Assembly (NCBI GenBank): GCA_021397845.1
Contig: CM038044.1
Location: forward strand, 57,821,851 to 57,885,850
Length of the DNA stretch: 64,000 nt
Direction of reading: 5' to 3'
Origin: Areca catechu
Taxonomy: Eukaryota > Streptophyta > Magnoliopsida > Arecales > Arecaceae
Positions 1-10,974 of the stretch are shown piece by piece. Every line of letters starts with the position of its first letter. The stretch's first letter is position 1. The notes beneath the pieces were generated by a model. The model saw nothing but the letters and a program-made list of their open reading frames with translations. It searched no databases and was not told the origin of the DNA. The translations under genes and the position numbers were made by a program.

Positions 1-530
1 GAGGGTCTCTCCCGGTAGCAGACAAGTGGTGCAATGAGTTTTTACTTAATATTTCAAAAGGTTGCTAGGCTTCATGCACATTTTTTAACATAAAGGTGCC
101 ACCATATGAGACATCAATTATTTACCAGTGCTTCTTTGATAGGCCATCATAGAAGCACTGGACCAGTTGCTATTTGGGCATAGCATGGTGTGGGCACTTT
201 CTAATGAGTTCTTTTAATCTTTTCCAAGTTTCATGAAACATTTTCCCATCCATCTAGAAAAAACTCATTATGACCTTTCTAACCTAGTTCATTTTCCTTA
301 TAGGAAAGTACTTCTTAAGGAATTCTCTCTGAAATTGGTCCTAGGTTGAAATTATTATAGTGTCTAAGGAGTTCAACCAATACTTGACTTTATCCTTCAA
401 TGAGAAGGAAAACAATTTTAGCCTACGAGCATCATTAGAGAAATGATAAATTTTAACCTTAGAGCAAATTTCTAGGAATTCATCTAAATATTCGTACGGG
501 TCCTCGTTGCAAGTCTGTAAAAAGATGGAA
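1..530 (-). pseudogene. Gag fragment of an Athila-like Ty3/gypsy retrotransposon
   Basis: Read on the minus strand from about 515 down to 1, this translates to a plant gypsy gag core. It begins with a DPYEYLDEFLEICS-like segment, followed by LKLFSFSLKDKVKYWLNSL, a FPIRKM-like stretch, a KMFHETWKRLKELIRKCPHH segment and a QCFYDGL-like end. These are the usual ordered motifs of the retrotrans_gag domain (Pfam PF03732), which builds the virus-like particle. Several in-frame stops and small frameshifts show it is dead. It runs off the left edge of the window, so the rest of gag and pol are outside. The leader and primer binding site at higher coordinates fit this orientation. Confidence 0.72.
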
Positions 531-1659
531 ATATTTGTATAATACTAGACTTGATTTCATACTGTGCAACCTCTACTAGAAGTACATGTATATAGGGAGG
601 TAGGCGTATTTCGAAGGAGTGAGTACTCATTCAACTATCATGGTGGATCAGTCTAGTGATTGGGGTCCATGATTTTAACTCTGTTTGCTCTAAGAGTTTG
701 TTCTATTCCCAAAATCTAGGAGTACGATTTTAGGTTGTAATGATTGGCAACTAAGTATACACCTTACAATGGTACTCTTAAGCAAAAAATAATTTTTTTT
801 ATAAAGAGGAGAAACTAAGAGAAAAGAGTTCTAAAAATAAAATCCTAAGAGAGTCCTAAACTAAAGAAGATAGATGAGAAGATTTTTTTTTAAACAATTG
901 ATACAATCAAATCAATTCTATCCTAGGCTTAACCTAAATTTAGATAGCTCCTAACTGTTCCAAGATTACCTTCGAGTACTCTAAGTCCAAAATGAACTAA
1001 TTGACTCAGCTAAGAAGTATAAGGTCTATGGGGTCCCCCCGTTGATTACCTTATATACCAATTAGATTGGCCAGATAAGTGAACAGAACCAATTAGAGAA
1101 CTACCTTCCTTTGAGATCTTGTCCATAAACCACTTGCTTAGATATCGAGCAATTAACTAACTTGAATCCGGTTTTAACTCTAAGACTTTCTTGTCCTATT
1201 CAGCTCAAAATTCTTAGGGCCAACACATCTAATTAATTTTAAAATTAAGGTTTTGGGTATGCAAATATAGGATGGTGGTTTGTGGACCAAGGAAGGGTAA
1301 TGAAATCCCCAACTTATCTGATTATGGATTAATGCCCTTAAGATAATTAGAAATATGAGATGCAATAAATCTAGATGTCCAAGCTTTGAGATTAGCATAA
1401 AATGAGGACTAAATTAATTAATTTTTTTAATTTAGATTTTATGGTTAACTCTTTAATTCTTAATAGTTTATAAGATATCAATATTTTTTTTAATTTTTTT
1501 ATTAAGTCAATTCAACTTGTTCGTATCCTAGGACAATCATACAATGTAACTTCTAGTTATGCTAGGACAACCATATGTCAGGGCAATCGAGATTGATAAA
1601 AGAAATAAAAATAATTATTTTTTTGATTTTTTTTGAATTTGAATTTTTTTTAAAACAAC
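531..1659 (-). other. Leader region of the Athila-like element, no gene recognised
   Basis: This AT-rich stretch lies between the minus-strand gag and the primer binding site, where a gypsy element has its untranslated leader. It has many homopolymer runs of T and no reading frame I can assign. Confidence 0.4.
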
Positions 1660-1692
1660 CGTGCCAATGTCCCAGCAATGATGCTAAAAATT
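1660..1692 (-). other. Primer binding site of the Athila-like element
   Basis: On the minus strand the sequence reads TTAGCATCATTGCTGGGA followed by CATTGGCACGG. This is a decayed form of the TGGCGCCGTTGCCGGGGA primer site, complementary to the 3' end of a plant tRNA-Asp, that is usual for Athila and Tat elements. It lies directly beside the TG dinucleotide at 1693, as expected for the inner end of a 5' LTR. Confidence 0.62.
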
Positions 1693-2830
1693 TGATGCGC
1701 CTTATCGTGAGGCGATCAAAGATAATTAAACTAGTCTAACTAATTAATGTAGAAGAGGTGAGACCAGATATCGATCCATAGGGACCTTAAGTAGTTATTT
1801 CAAAAATGAAATTAAAGTATACTAGATTTGATGTAAAAACTAAATATTACTTTGCAAGAAATTTAAAATTATTCTGAATGACTTAATAAAAGTAATTATA
1901 TAGGACAAACCTCAGGAATTCAACTCCACTTCGTAAACAAATTTTAGATCCCTTTCATGTTGCAACTTAGTAAACATAGCAGTGCAAGTTTGTACAGCCT
2001 ATTTCTTTCTCGAGTACGAACTATACTTTCAGATCATCACTCATCCCTTAAGAAAATATGCTATTTATCCTGACTCACAAAAGAATAATTGGTTGATTTG
2101 GCTATTTAAAATAATCTATCCCCTTTTGGTACACATCGTATTCTTGGATCATGATGTGTCTTTAAGGAGTATAGAATATTTTAATTAACCAAATCTAATT
2201 TTTTAAAACATGAACAAACAACTTGCATATTCGAAGATAAAGCATTCATTAATGTAAAAGGAATATATAAGATAAAATAATAAATCAAATATGCTACAAT
2301 GTGTCTTCTTTTCGAGAAGAAAGGAACTAGCCATGCATGATGGAGATCTTCATTCCGACAATAGCAACATATGGACCAATGTTCTTCCTGATGCCAAGCT
2401 AGAACTCTTCTAGGAAATGGATTGAGGATGGAAGGAATGATGTGATGGGAGAGGGATAACAAGGTTCTATGGAGGTGACACGAAATGGAGGAAATGAATC
2501 ACAGTGTGGAAAAAGGCTTGATGGCCTGATGGTTTGGAGGAAGAAGATAAGATGAAGGCTCTTGCGAGGAAGGTGGGGTGAAAGCTCTATAGTTGGAATG
2601 AAGGCTTGGTGTTTATGGGAAGGGAAGGCAGTGAACGGTGTTTTGGGGAAGGACTATAGGGTGTGAAGGTTGATGGCTCGATGGATAATTTGGAGAAAGG
2701 TTATGGGTGGTAAAGACTCGATGGTCTCTCCACCATGTCCCCCTTTCTTGTATGCTATAGGCATTTTAAAGTCAAAGAAGACCTCGTCTTCTTCGTGTGC
2801 TACTCTGAATTCATTTCATCGCAATCCTTC
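1693..2830 (-). repeat. 5' LTR of the Athila-like element, interrupted by the Tat insertion
   Basis: The block starts at TGATGCGCC next to the primer binding site and has no coding frame, as expected of an LTR on the minus strand. It is cut at 2830 by the Tat element. The pre-insertion sequence should resume at 33954, so the other part of this LTR is probably in the first unit of the 1.3-kb tandem array. I cannot see a clear outer end. Confidence 0.45.
2826..2830. repeat. Target-site duplication, left copy (CCTTC)
   Basis: CCTTC stands immediately before the left LTR of the Tat element. The same five bases follow the right LTR at 33954-33958. Five base pairs is the usual duplication for Ty3/gypsy integrase. 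Confidence 0.75.
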
Positions 2831-3412
2831 TATTGTGATGAGCTAGTCAGATTGACTCATAAAAGGCCAAAATAGGCCCAAAGATTAATAAAAGGCCATG
2901 CCAGGTCTAAAAGTTAACAAATTGATGAGACGACAATCAGCTGACTCTCTTTACAAATTCATTAGTCCGACCCACTCATTGCATTCGACGGACTCATAAA
3001 GTCCGATCGACTCAAGTATGCCAGTCAATTCTAAAAAAATCGAGATGGTAAGAAAAGAGGTGTTTCTCTCAATAGAATAATGGCTAACCATTATAATGGG
3101 TCCAAGTCATTATCAATGGAATAACGTTGAAACTAACTCTCTCCAACTGAATTCTATTAAGGCAAACAACTATAAATACTGCTAAAAGGGGACCTCTAGG
3201 GGATAAGTAAGAAGAGCTAACTGAAGTCTTCTCATTCCTACCTATCTTCTCTGAGATTCTATATCTATTGTCTGAACCCTTGCTGACTTAAGCAACAGAG
3301 TGTCCCCTACCAAAAATCCTCTGGTGAGTGGGACCATTTTGCAGGACTTTAAAGGAAGTACATCTGACAAGTCTTGACAGTGTGAAAGAGTCACTTGGGT
3401 TCGGTGACAACA
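2831..3412 (+). repeat. 5' LTR of the Tat element
   Basis: This 582-bp block aligns along its length with 33369-33953. The first two bases are TA where the other copy has TG, a single transition. It ends GACAACA just before the primer site. A TATA-like TATAAATA lies near 3170, about where transcription would start. It also carries the GCTGACTTAAGC...GAGTGTC segment seen in the other Tat LTRs of the window. Confidence 0.87.
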
Positions 3413-3433
3413 GATTGGCATGCCAGGTAGGGG
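3413..3433 (+). other. Primer binding site of the Tat element
   Basis: The sequence TTGGCATGCCAGGTAGGGG directly follows the LTR. It resembles the TTGGCGTGCCAGGTAGGGG-type primer sites found next to plant gypsy LTRs. Confidence 0.7.
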
Positions 3434-3470
3434 CAATTAACTGAAATCTTGAAAAAGAATCTTGAAAGAG

Positions 3471-4410
3471 ATGATGGTGAAAGGAAGAATGCAAAACACT
3501 TCGGCTCAAAGAGTTCATCCACCATCCAAGAAAAATGATCCACCCTTGGAAGATTATGATGCCAACCCCATGATGAGTGTAGGGTGACAACATATCGGCA
3601 TTCTCATGGACAAAATGGAGGTTCCTGTTGTTGTTCAAAATCTTCAAGAAGTCGTGATCAGTGGGCCATAGCAACCAATGGCCTCAAGATGTAGCCGACG
3701 GTTTACTTTAAAAGAGGCTTGGCGATGGGAGCCGAGTCAATGTTCTCGACATCATCATTCTTTGAATCGACATTCTCCCATGTGGCAAGGCTCTCGACTT
3801 CATGAATACGTAGAGAACCGGCTCAAAGAAAAATGCTTAAGGTCCTTTTTAGTATCCTTCAATGACTCTACCCCAAGAAGTTCCCACCGGAGCAGGGTAA
3901 CCCGATGACATGATGACTTCGAAAGAAAATTCTGGAAGTTGGAACTACAAATTACTAAGCTCGATGATCAACAGAGGAGCGATAAACGACTTATAGCCTA
4001 TGACTCATGGCCTCCATTTTCTAGAAAAATTATGGAAAAAATGATCCCATCTCATTTCAAGATCCCATGGTTGGAACCTTATGACAGAACCACTAATCCT
4101 CTCATTCATTTGGATAGCTTCAAAGCTCATATGATGATCCAAGGAGCAACTGATGCCCTCCACTGTCTTGCTTACCCTGCAACTCTCAATAAGGCTGCAC
4201 AGATATGGTATTCGAGCCTCTGATCAGGTACCATTCATTCCTTTAATCAATTAAAAAGACTATTTATAGCTCATTTTAGGACTAGTAGAAGAATGCTACG
4301 TAATTCGAATAGTGTTCTTCATCCAACAATAGGAAGGTGAAACTCTGAGAGAGTATGTGGCTAGCTTCAACTCTGCCATACTCAAAATCCCTGATATTAA
4401 TGAACATGTG
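3471..4410 (+). pseudogene. Tat gag, 5' part, decayed and interrupted
   Basis: The clearest part is 3939-4223, which contains SHFKIPWLEPYDRTTNPLIH, then a SFKAHMMIQGATDA segment and a final AAQIWYSSL. This is the signature order of the gag core in Tat elements. After a stop and a frameshift it continues near 4340 as a GETLREYVASFNSAILKIPD-like segment and is cut at 4410 by the LTR of element C. No continuation of this gag is visible elsewhere in the window. Confidence 0.8.
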
Positions 4411-5902
4411 TGGTGTGGGCACCATAATCTGACAGAGGCTCCTCAACCCTCTGTGGATCTCTGACTAGGATTTTAGTATGTTAGGTTATGTAATAAGGCT
4501 TAAAGCCTAGGCAATTTTATTTTGAGTCATGTACTTTTATTTTAGTCTTGTTCCTTGGCCAATATGGTCAAGCAAGGTCAATAAACCCTGTATTCAGCTG
4601 AATTGGTCCAAGCCCGAGTCTACTTGAAGATTGGGCCCGAGCTTGTTTAAAAAAAGGAGTGGTCATTCAGTCTAGTCTAATTATTAATGGGTCAAACCAT
4701 CTCCCATGCCTTGAAGGATGCCACCTCAGCCCTTTAGCACCACCTCATCCATCCCATGTGGCGCCACATCATCATGACAAGTGGGCGGCCAAGGCAAGAA
4801 GGAAATGCTGAATTTATGGGCGCCATTCCTTGATCCTTTCCTTCCTTCCCTCTCCCTATCAAACCTTTTTCCAAATGAGCTATGGACGGCCAAGGAAGGT
4901 CAATGGGTAATGAAGACATGATCCTTGTTTCAAGCCCCAAATCAAGCCTTCTTCTAAAAGTGCTTGGTCAGCTATGAAAGAAATGCATTGACCCAAAGGG
5001 CGCCAAATCAAATCAAGAAGACAACTCCCATCTTTCAAGCCCCAAATCAAGCCACGCCATCAAACAAACAAAACATTGGTCGGCCAAGAGAAGAAGAAAT
5101 CAGAATTTGGGCACCCTCTTCATGAAGTCTTGTACTTTTTTCATTTGAATTTGAATGGATTTTAAGGTAACTATATAAAGGGCCTTACCCCTCCCTTGTA
5201 TAAATTATTATTGATGAAATAAAAAAAAATCTTGAGAAGTTTTCTTCTGGCCCTTGTCTTCTAGACTAGGATCTCCGTGAGGGAGCGCCTTTGTCCTTCG
5301 GGGCATCAAGGGGTGAGAGGCCCTAAATTACCATCTTCAAGCCACCAACCTTTCTTCAAGTTCGGAAGCTATCTGGATGATCCACTTAGGCGCCTAGCAA
5401 GAAGAACTCCATCCACCACCAATCTCAACTTTTATTCCCTCATCTCTTGCTTGTTTCTTGATGACTCCTAACCTTTCTCTTAGTTACTCGCAGATCCTCC
5501 AGGTACCACAGACAATGGAGTCGGTCTTCCTTGCCTTCGCAACCATCGGACAGAAAGCCGATAAATCCACAGGGTTGAAGGCTTGATCCTTCAGGCCGCA
5601 TCCGCGAGAGCAAGTAAACTCGGCATCGGGCGCATCAGAGTTTATTAAGGTTTACATTCCCAAACTCCTAAGTCGATATTGTTCTAAGAGCTAAGTCCTA
5701 CGAGGTTTTTCAATCTCGGGGTCCTCTCATTATCCTTGTTTAGGGGCTAATTTGCTTGCTAAAAGTTCTTATCATTATAGAATCTCTAGATCTGTTCTTG
5801 TTTGTCTTTGGGAATCCTAAATCCATAAGAAAGCTTAAAAATCATAAAAAAAAAATCACTTGCATCATTCATCTCATCTTAGCATTTCTTAGTCCCGCAT
5901 CA
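4411..5902 (+). repeat. 5' LTR of chromovirus element C
   Basis: The block begins TGGTGTGGGCACC and ends CCGCATCA shortly before a TGGTATCAGA primer site. Its first 60 bases match the start of the element B LTR (minus strand, ending at 54489), and the layout matches the element A LTR. A TATA box (CTATATAAAGG) is near 5172. It interrupts the Tat gag, and the matching 3' LTR was not found. Confidence 0.82.
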
Positions 5903-5906
5903 TATT

Positions 5907-6299
5907 TGGTATCAGAACATGGTTAGGACTTAGCATCTTCTTAAGTACTTGGATTGGGTGCTCCACCATGGCCATCCGGTCATTTGAAAAAAAAGGGTTG
6001 CAAGACCTTCACATCCCAATCAACGGAAATTTTCTATGGCATACAGGGGTGCCGATATGATTGATCTTGAAGAGGAACACAAGGAAATAAGTTTTAAATC
6101 TTAAAGAAAAGTTTTGCATAATTAAAATCTAGCACTTTTGAAATTTTTATATTTTTTCATCTCAGTACATAATCTGCTATTTTAGTTATTTCTATCGATA
6201 AAAATCTCTAATTTTTATAATTTTTATTTAAATAAATTTTATATATTTAAAAATATATTTTTAAATTTTAAAATAAAATTAAATCTATTCTAAAATTCC
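5907..6299 (+). other. Primer binding site and first part of the leader of element C
   Basis: TGGTATCAGAAC at 5907 matches the initiator-methionine tRNA primer site used by many plant chromoviruses and copia elements. The following AT-rich leader has no gene. It is cut near 6300 by the CACTA element and resumes at about 15302. Confidence 0.68.
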
Positions 6300-6376
6300 A
6301 GTCAGTGCATCGATGGTGATAGCCCAACTGATTTTTTGCGATGCTGGTTCAAAGTGTCGGCAACCACCGCTGGCAT

Positions 6377-6408
6377 GGCGACGCTTTTGCATAGCGTTGG
6401 CAAAAGCT
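6377..6408 (+). repeat. Left subterminal motif of the CACTA element
   Basis: This segment reads CGACGCTTTTGCATAGCGTT then GGCAAAAGC. Read in reverse, the right end of the element has CGACACTTTAAAGCGTTGG then AAAAA at about 15231-15256. Such degenerate subterminal inverted motifs are where CACTA transposases bind. Confidence 0.6.
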
Positions 6409-6423
6409 CGTTCCCATTTCTCC

Positions 6424-6600
6424 TCTTCTTTGTGCGCCGCCTCCTCGTTCATCTCCTCCGAATCTTAATCCCATTTACTTTCTTCTCCAAAAGCTCACAT
6501 TTTATTCCACAGCCCGAGCCGCAATCCCATTTCCTCTCTCTTCTTTGTGCGCCGCCTCCTCGTTCATCTCCTCCGAGCCCTAATCCCATTTACTTTCTTC
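6424..6600 (+). repeat. Direct duplication in the RPP3 5' untranslated region
   Basis: A segment of about 63 bp starting TTCTTTGTGCGCCGCCTCC occurs at 6424-6486 and again at 6538-6600, with two or three differences. The second copy runs into the RPP3 start region. It is probably a local tandem duplication of the captured 5' untranslated region. Confidence 0.75.
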
Positions 6601-6631
6601 TTTGGTTAAGGTGTCCGTCATCTCGGATCGA

Positions 6632-6829
6632 ATGGGCGTGTTCACGTTCGTGTGCAGGAGCTCCGGCGCTGAGTGGAGTGCAAAGCAGCTCTCTGGCGAC
6701 CTCGAGGTGTCGGCGTCCTCGACCTACGAGCTCCAGCGGAAGCTGGTCCACGCCGCGCTCAACGCCGACTCCTCCGACAGGGTTAACTCCTCCTTCTCCA
6801 TGGTCTCCCCCTCCTCCGCCGTCTTCCAG
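6632..6829 (+). pseudogene. RPP3: First exon of plant acidic ribosomal protein P3, captured fragment
   Basis: The ATG at 6632 opens 66 codons starting MGVFTFVCRSSGAEWSAKQL and ending SSFSMVSPSSAVFQ. This is the N-terminal domain of the 60S stalk protein P3, found only in plants and related lineages. The stalk recruits translation factors to the ribosome. A GTGACC splice donor follows at 6830. The second exon, which would encode the glycine/alanine hinge and the acidic GFSLFD tail, is not found downstream, so the copy is truncated. The exon itself has no stop or frameshift. Its third codon positions are rich in G and C, unlike the surrounding transposon sequence. Confidence 0.88.
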
Positions 6830-7202
6830 GTGACCGATCTGGCCTCTCTTTGTCTATTCTATTGTCGATTTCAGATTTCTCGTCTGGGATTCTGTTGCAT
6901 CCAAGTCGCACCTTGAATCTGGGGTTAGACTAGGGAAAAAGTCTTTTCCTTTAAAAAAATATGATGGCGTTTATGATGAGCTGCGGTTTGGGGTTTTCGA
7001 TCTTTGTTTATCAACTGATTCACTGGATCTTGGATTTTTACCGGATGCATACTTTTTTTTTTTTTGGTCTTCTTGGATTGTCATGATGTCGAGTAAAAAA
7101 AAAAAATCGCCGTTCGAGTTCTGTATTAGAAGACCAAAGGAGACAGGCAGTGGGACAATAGGTGCGTGAAATCTTTATGCTTCATGTTGCCTCTCTTCCT
7201 CC

Positions 7203-7816
7203 TGAACTGAGCTCGGCGGACACGCTGGAGGGCTCCTCGACCGGAGAACCTGCAAGATGTCCCTAGATGCCAGAGGGGGCTCCGACGGGGGACACTCCGA
7301 TGCTTAAGTTAGAGGAGGGTTGGAGCAACATAACGGGAAGAACTCTAGGAAAGAATCAGAATGGGGAAGAAGAACGTTATCCTTCACGGAGGTCCCCCAG
7401 GTGCCTTTTATAGGCACGGAGCGCTGCCAAATTCTGTTGGGGAGTAGGCTGGAAAAACCCGAATATGCTTCCAGGAGAACAGGCATGGCGACAAGATCGT
7501 AGGTGGCGGCGTGCTAGGTGTGTCAGAGTAGTGGCCATGCGCTGGAGTTTGTTATAACAAAATGTCAAAATTGTCGGAGAGGAAAGGTTCCTGGAAACCT
7601 CGGGCAATCTCTTCAGTAGTGGGTTAGCCGGCTCCCCAGGAGCCGACCATGACGATAAAAAGGGCCGTCGCATGGGCGGTGGGGTGCCTATCAGCCCTCA
7701 AAGCCCCCGGGTCGGCTCTTTGGGAAAGCCGACCGGGGAGTCGGACTCCGTGCGGGGACCAGCCGACCAGACGCCAGGGGCCGGTCCGACCGGGGACTAG
7801 CCGAATGGGTGCATCA
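7203..7816 (-). repeat. Solo LTR of a Tat-like element, minus strand, approximate ends
   Basis: Read on the minus strand this GC-rich block contains a TATA box (CTATAAAAGGCAC near 7407-7419), then the AACTTAAGCATCGGAGTGTC segment shared by the other Tat LTRs. Possible termini are TGATGCACCC at 7816 and the complement of TGAACTG at 7203, but I see no matching target duplication. It lies inside the CACTA element, in what would be the RPP3 intron. Confidence 0.5.
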
Positions 7817-8142
7817 CTTCAGAAGTCTAATAAATAACGATATAAGAGCATAGGGCTAGAGAAAATGGAAATATACAGCCTTTTTGAGAGGAGATGGTGG
7901 TAACGGTGCAAAAGAGTATCTAGGAATTCGATAGAGTGAATGTATGTGCCATGAAACTGTTAATTATTTGTGGTGGAACAGAGGCACCGTACGTATCTAG
8001 AAGCAGGATGAGTCTAAGTCTTTGAGGGTGGTGAATTAGACCACGGATCTTATGCGGTCTGCAGCGCCGTGCGGTGCAGGCATGTCCAAGAGCTGGACTG
8101 CTATGAAACATGACAGGGACTCTTCTCTGAAGTCTCAACTTT

Positions 8143-8164
8143 ATTCTATTCTATTCTATTCTAG
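8143..8164 (+). repeat. Short TTCTA microsatellite
   Basis: There are about four consecutive copies of the five-base unit TTCTA. Confidence 0.7.
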
Positions 8165-8299
8165 ATAGATATATACATATAAGGAGAGTGTGTGTATGAA
8201 TGTGTGTATTTTATCTGAATTCTTTTTTTATCTTGAAAGATCCATATGTGTAGAAAATCTTTTGGAATAGATCTGTTAACTAAAGTCATGCTATTTCAG

Positions 8300-8420
8300 T
8301 GTATATGAAGGTGAATTTGTGGAAGATTGGATTACTATTGCCCTAGTCTATACTGCCATGATAGACTATCCCACGGCGTTGAATTTTCTCACTCCTCTAC
8401 CAGCTTATCTTGTGAAACAG
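8300..8420 (+). pseudogene. Exon of a serine carboxypeptidase S28 (prolyl carboxypeptidase-like), captured fragment
   Basis: A splice acceptor (TTTCAG) precedes 8300 and a donor (CAG then GTACAT) follows 8420. The exon encodes VYEGEFVEDWITIALVYTAM followed by IDYPTALNFLTPLPAYLVKQ. The W..TALVYTAM.DYPT..NFL.PLPAYPV pattern is characteristic of plant S28 peptidases, which are lysosomal or vacuolar Pro-X carboxypeptidases. No other exon of the family is visible nearby, so none of the catalytic Ser-Asp-His set can be judged. There is no disabling change within the exon. Confidence 0.8.
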
Positions 8421-8821
8421 GTACATCGCCCCTATCCACTCAATGGTGATGGTTTCTTACCCATTTACCTGAACTTAATTTGTATTAAGATTGTGCAATG
8501 GTTGGACAAAAACAAAATGGTCTTGATGTTGTTATCCATCCTGGTTTAGTCCCAGGTTGGTATGGTATCGGGACAGACCCCATGTATTTTGTTATTCCTG
8601 TGTCATTTTATAAAGCTTTGGAAATTCTGTACATTCCATACATTCCCATAGTTATTCAAAGCAATGAATGTCATACATGTATTAGATATCACAATTATTG
8701 CAAATTTAAATTATGCCAATCCTTCGGTTAACCTGAAAATAGTTTGTGTTTCGCTATTTTGGATAACCATGATGGCTGCATTTGAATTTATTGTGCATCA
8801 TGATAAACGATGCTTCCTCAG

Positions 8822-10057
8822 ATCATATCAATTACAACTGTTTCAACACCAGATCCTGTAAGTGGACACCCGTTAGCTGGAGAATCTGGTGGTTTAAGTG
8901 GGAATCCTCTATTTGATCTGTCCACCAACATTCTCAAGGAGATGTATATGCTTACTCAGGTATTAGTCTTCATCATTTTTTACTGAACTCCATATAAATC
9001 TTTGTTACTGCACTCCCTCTTCTTTTCTTCAAACAACATCCTTTCATATTTGGGATTTTTTTCCTTCTGTAGAATGATGTTTCCCATCCCTGATCGTTGC
9101 TCATTTTTTTTGTTCACACTGATTTGTTATTGTAATTTGACTTTGGAATACTTACATTTGCAGGGAAAATTTCCCCTTATAGGCTGTGGTGGTATTAGCA
9201 GGTATTAGAACATTATAGTTAGCACTGATGTTGCTGGATGCTTGTTGAACAGAAATTCATTAACCATGTTAAATGTTACTGAATACAGTGGTGAAGATGC
9301 ATACAAAAAGATTCGAGCTGGAGCAACACTTGTTCAGCTTTACACAGCCTTTTCCTATGGTGGACCAGCACTTATTCCCCAGATAAAGGTATCCATTGGA
9401 AAATTTTTATTTTGTGACATTTTGAAGTAATGCTTTTAGTGTATGAAAAAAGGCCATAAAAGCTCAGCCTGATCTTTTCTTAACCATAGTAGTGATCATT
9501 TCATGAATACTCAGAATAGATTGTTCTGTTTCTTACATATTTTATATTTTTAAGCTGATATAAGTAAGCTGTTTCCAATGTTTAAGAAATAATCCTCTCT
9601 AATGTGCGTCCTTCTGAACATAATTGCTTTCTTACTCCATTGCTCTGCATCTGCTGCATAATCTTACTATTATGTATCCTCTGACTCTACTTCAGCCATT
9701 CTCCTGTGAAGATCAAGTGTTAATTAACCATCAATATTGACTCTAGTTTTTTTCCCTGTAAATTTGATTTGTGTTGTGTTTGCACAATCTGAAGTCTTAT
9801 TTTCTTGTAGAATGATAGTGGTCAGAATGTTTATGATGTTCTAAACCTGGGTAGCACCTCCTAACTTTTTGAGAGTTGAAATTGTTGGATGTGATGGTCC
9901 TAGCTTTTGTGTTAATTTTATGATATTTAAGAAGCTATTGAATATTTACAAAAAACAAGATGGTGATACTCTTTTTTTTTTTCCCCTTTTTTTCAGCCTG
10001 AGCTAGCAGAGTGCTTAGAGAGGGATGGTTTTAAATCTGTCCAGGAAGCAATAGGTT
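8822..10057 (+). pseudogene. PYRD: C-terminal exons of dihydroorotate dehydrogenase, captured and truncated
   Basis: Four consecutive exons with consensus splice sites are visible: 8822-8959, 9164-9201, 9289-9388 and 9997 to about 10057. They encode an ITTVSTPDPVSGHPLAGESG start, GGLSGNPLFDLSTNILKEMY, KFPLIGCGGIS, GEDAYKKIRAGATLVQLYTA, GGPALIPQIK and LAECLERDGFKSVQEAIG. This is the FMN-phosphate-binding half of the mitochondrial class 2 enzyme, the fourth step of pyrimidine synthesis, which oxidises dihydroorotate to orotate. The normal end after EAIG is lost: the frame runs into unrelated sequence. The N-terminal half, with the catalytic serine, is absent. It is the longest captured piece and shows that introns came with the exons. 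Confidence 0.88.
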
Positions 10058-10974
10058 TTGTAGACATACTTTTTCAATTTCTCAAAAAAAAGCCTGTTAG
10101 CTTCCTTCCTCTCTTTCATTTTGCTGTTGGTTGTTGGAGAAGGATGGACATTATTATACCCCTTACCTTTTTGTAAGCTATGTTGTAAGCTTTTCAGATC
10201 CTACGATTTTATTTATCCTTGGTTACTCCATTGACTGTGTTGTTCACTTGTCGGTGTGATACATCATTTCGATGCTAAAGTAATAACAAGGCCAAATTTT
10301 TTATGTTTAATCCCTCAGTAATGTGCTAGCTATTGTTCAACTTGGAGAGAGATTTTTACTGAAATTGCATTGAAAAAAGAAGAAATTTCTACCATGCTAT
10401 TTAATTAGTTCTTTTATGCTCAACCAACCCTGCTGATCCAGAAAAGTGGGGTTTAATCAGCATAAAGTTGGCCAAAGACTAAAAATATTACCTTCCTCTT
10501 TGATCTTCTTGCATGAGGTTTAAACATGCAATCATCTTAAAACAGGAACTTTCCAATGCTGGTTTTAGAAAAGATACAAGAAATATTTAGCACTATAAGA
10601 ATTGAATCATCTACTTAAGAGCAGGAACCTGTAAATCATTATGAAGATTGGGCATCAGACCATGGCCGGTGAAGTTATGATGAATCAGATAGTGGGTCAT
10701 TTGTCTTGATAATGCTTAAATAGAATGAGCTATTTTGGAATCCATACACTATTTTTAGCAGACTGTCGCATGTAAGAATTTTGACAAGACATACTAGCCT
10801 TAAAATTGCTTGTATTTCTACAGAAGTTCTGGATACTATATCATTTTTGGCATAAACTATTATATATTTCTATGTGAGGAATTGGTCAAAATATGTCATT
10901 GAGTTCACCTCCAAAACCTTCAGACTTCACCTTAATGCAGTCGGTCATAGTATTTATGCCATGTTTATTTTCAG

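Noticed and set aside
6632..6829. A functional RPP3 gene
   Set aside because: The second exon with the acidic tail is absent and a foreign LTR follows in the intron.
9002..9208. Leucine/phenylalanine-rich membrane-like open frame
   Set aside because: It is an intron read through into a DHODH exon; the hydrophobic residues come from T-rich intron sequence.
8822..10057. A functional dihydroorotate dehydrogenase gene
   Set aside because: Only the C-terminal exons are present, the normal last residues are lost, and no N-terminal or catalytic-serine exon is in reach.
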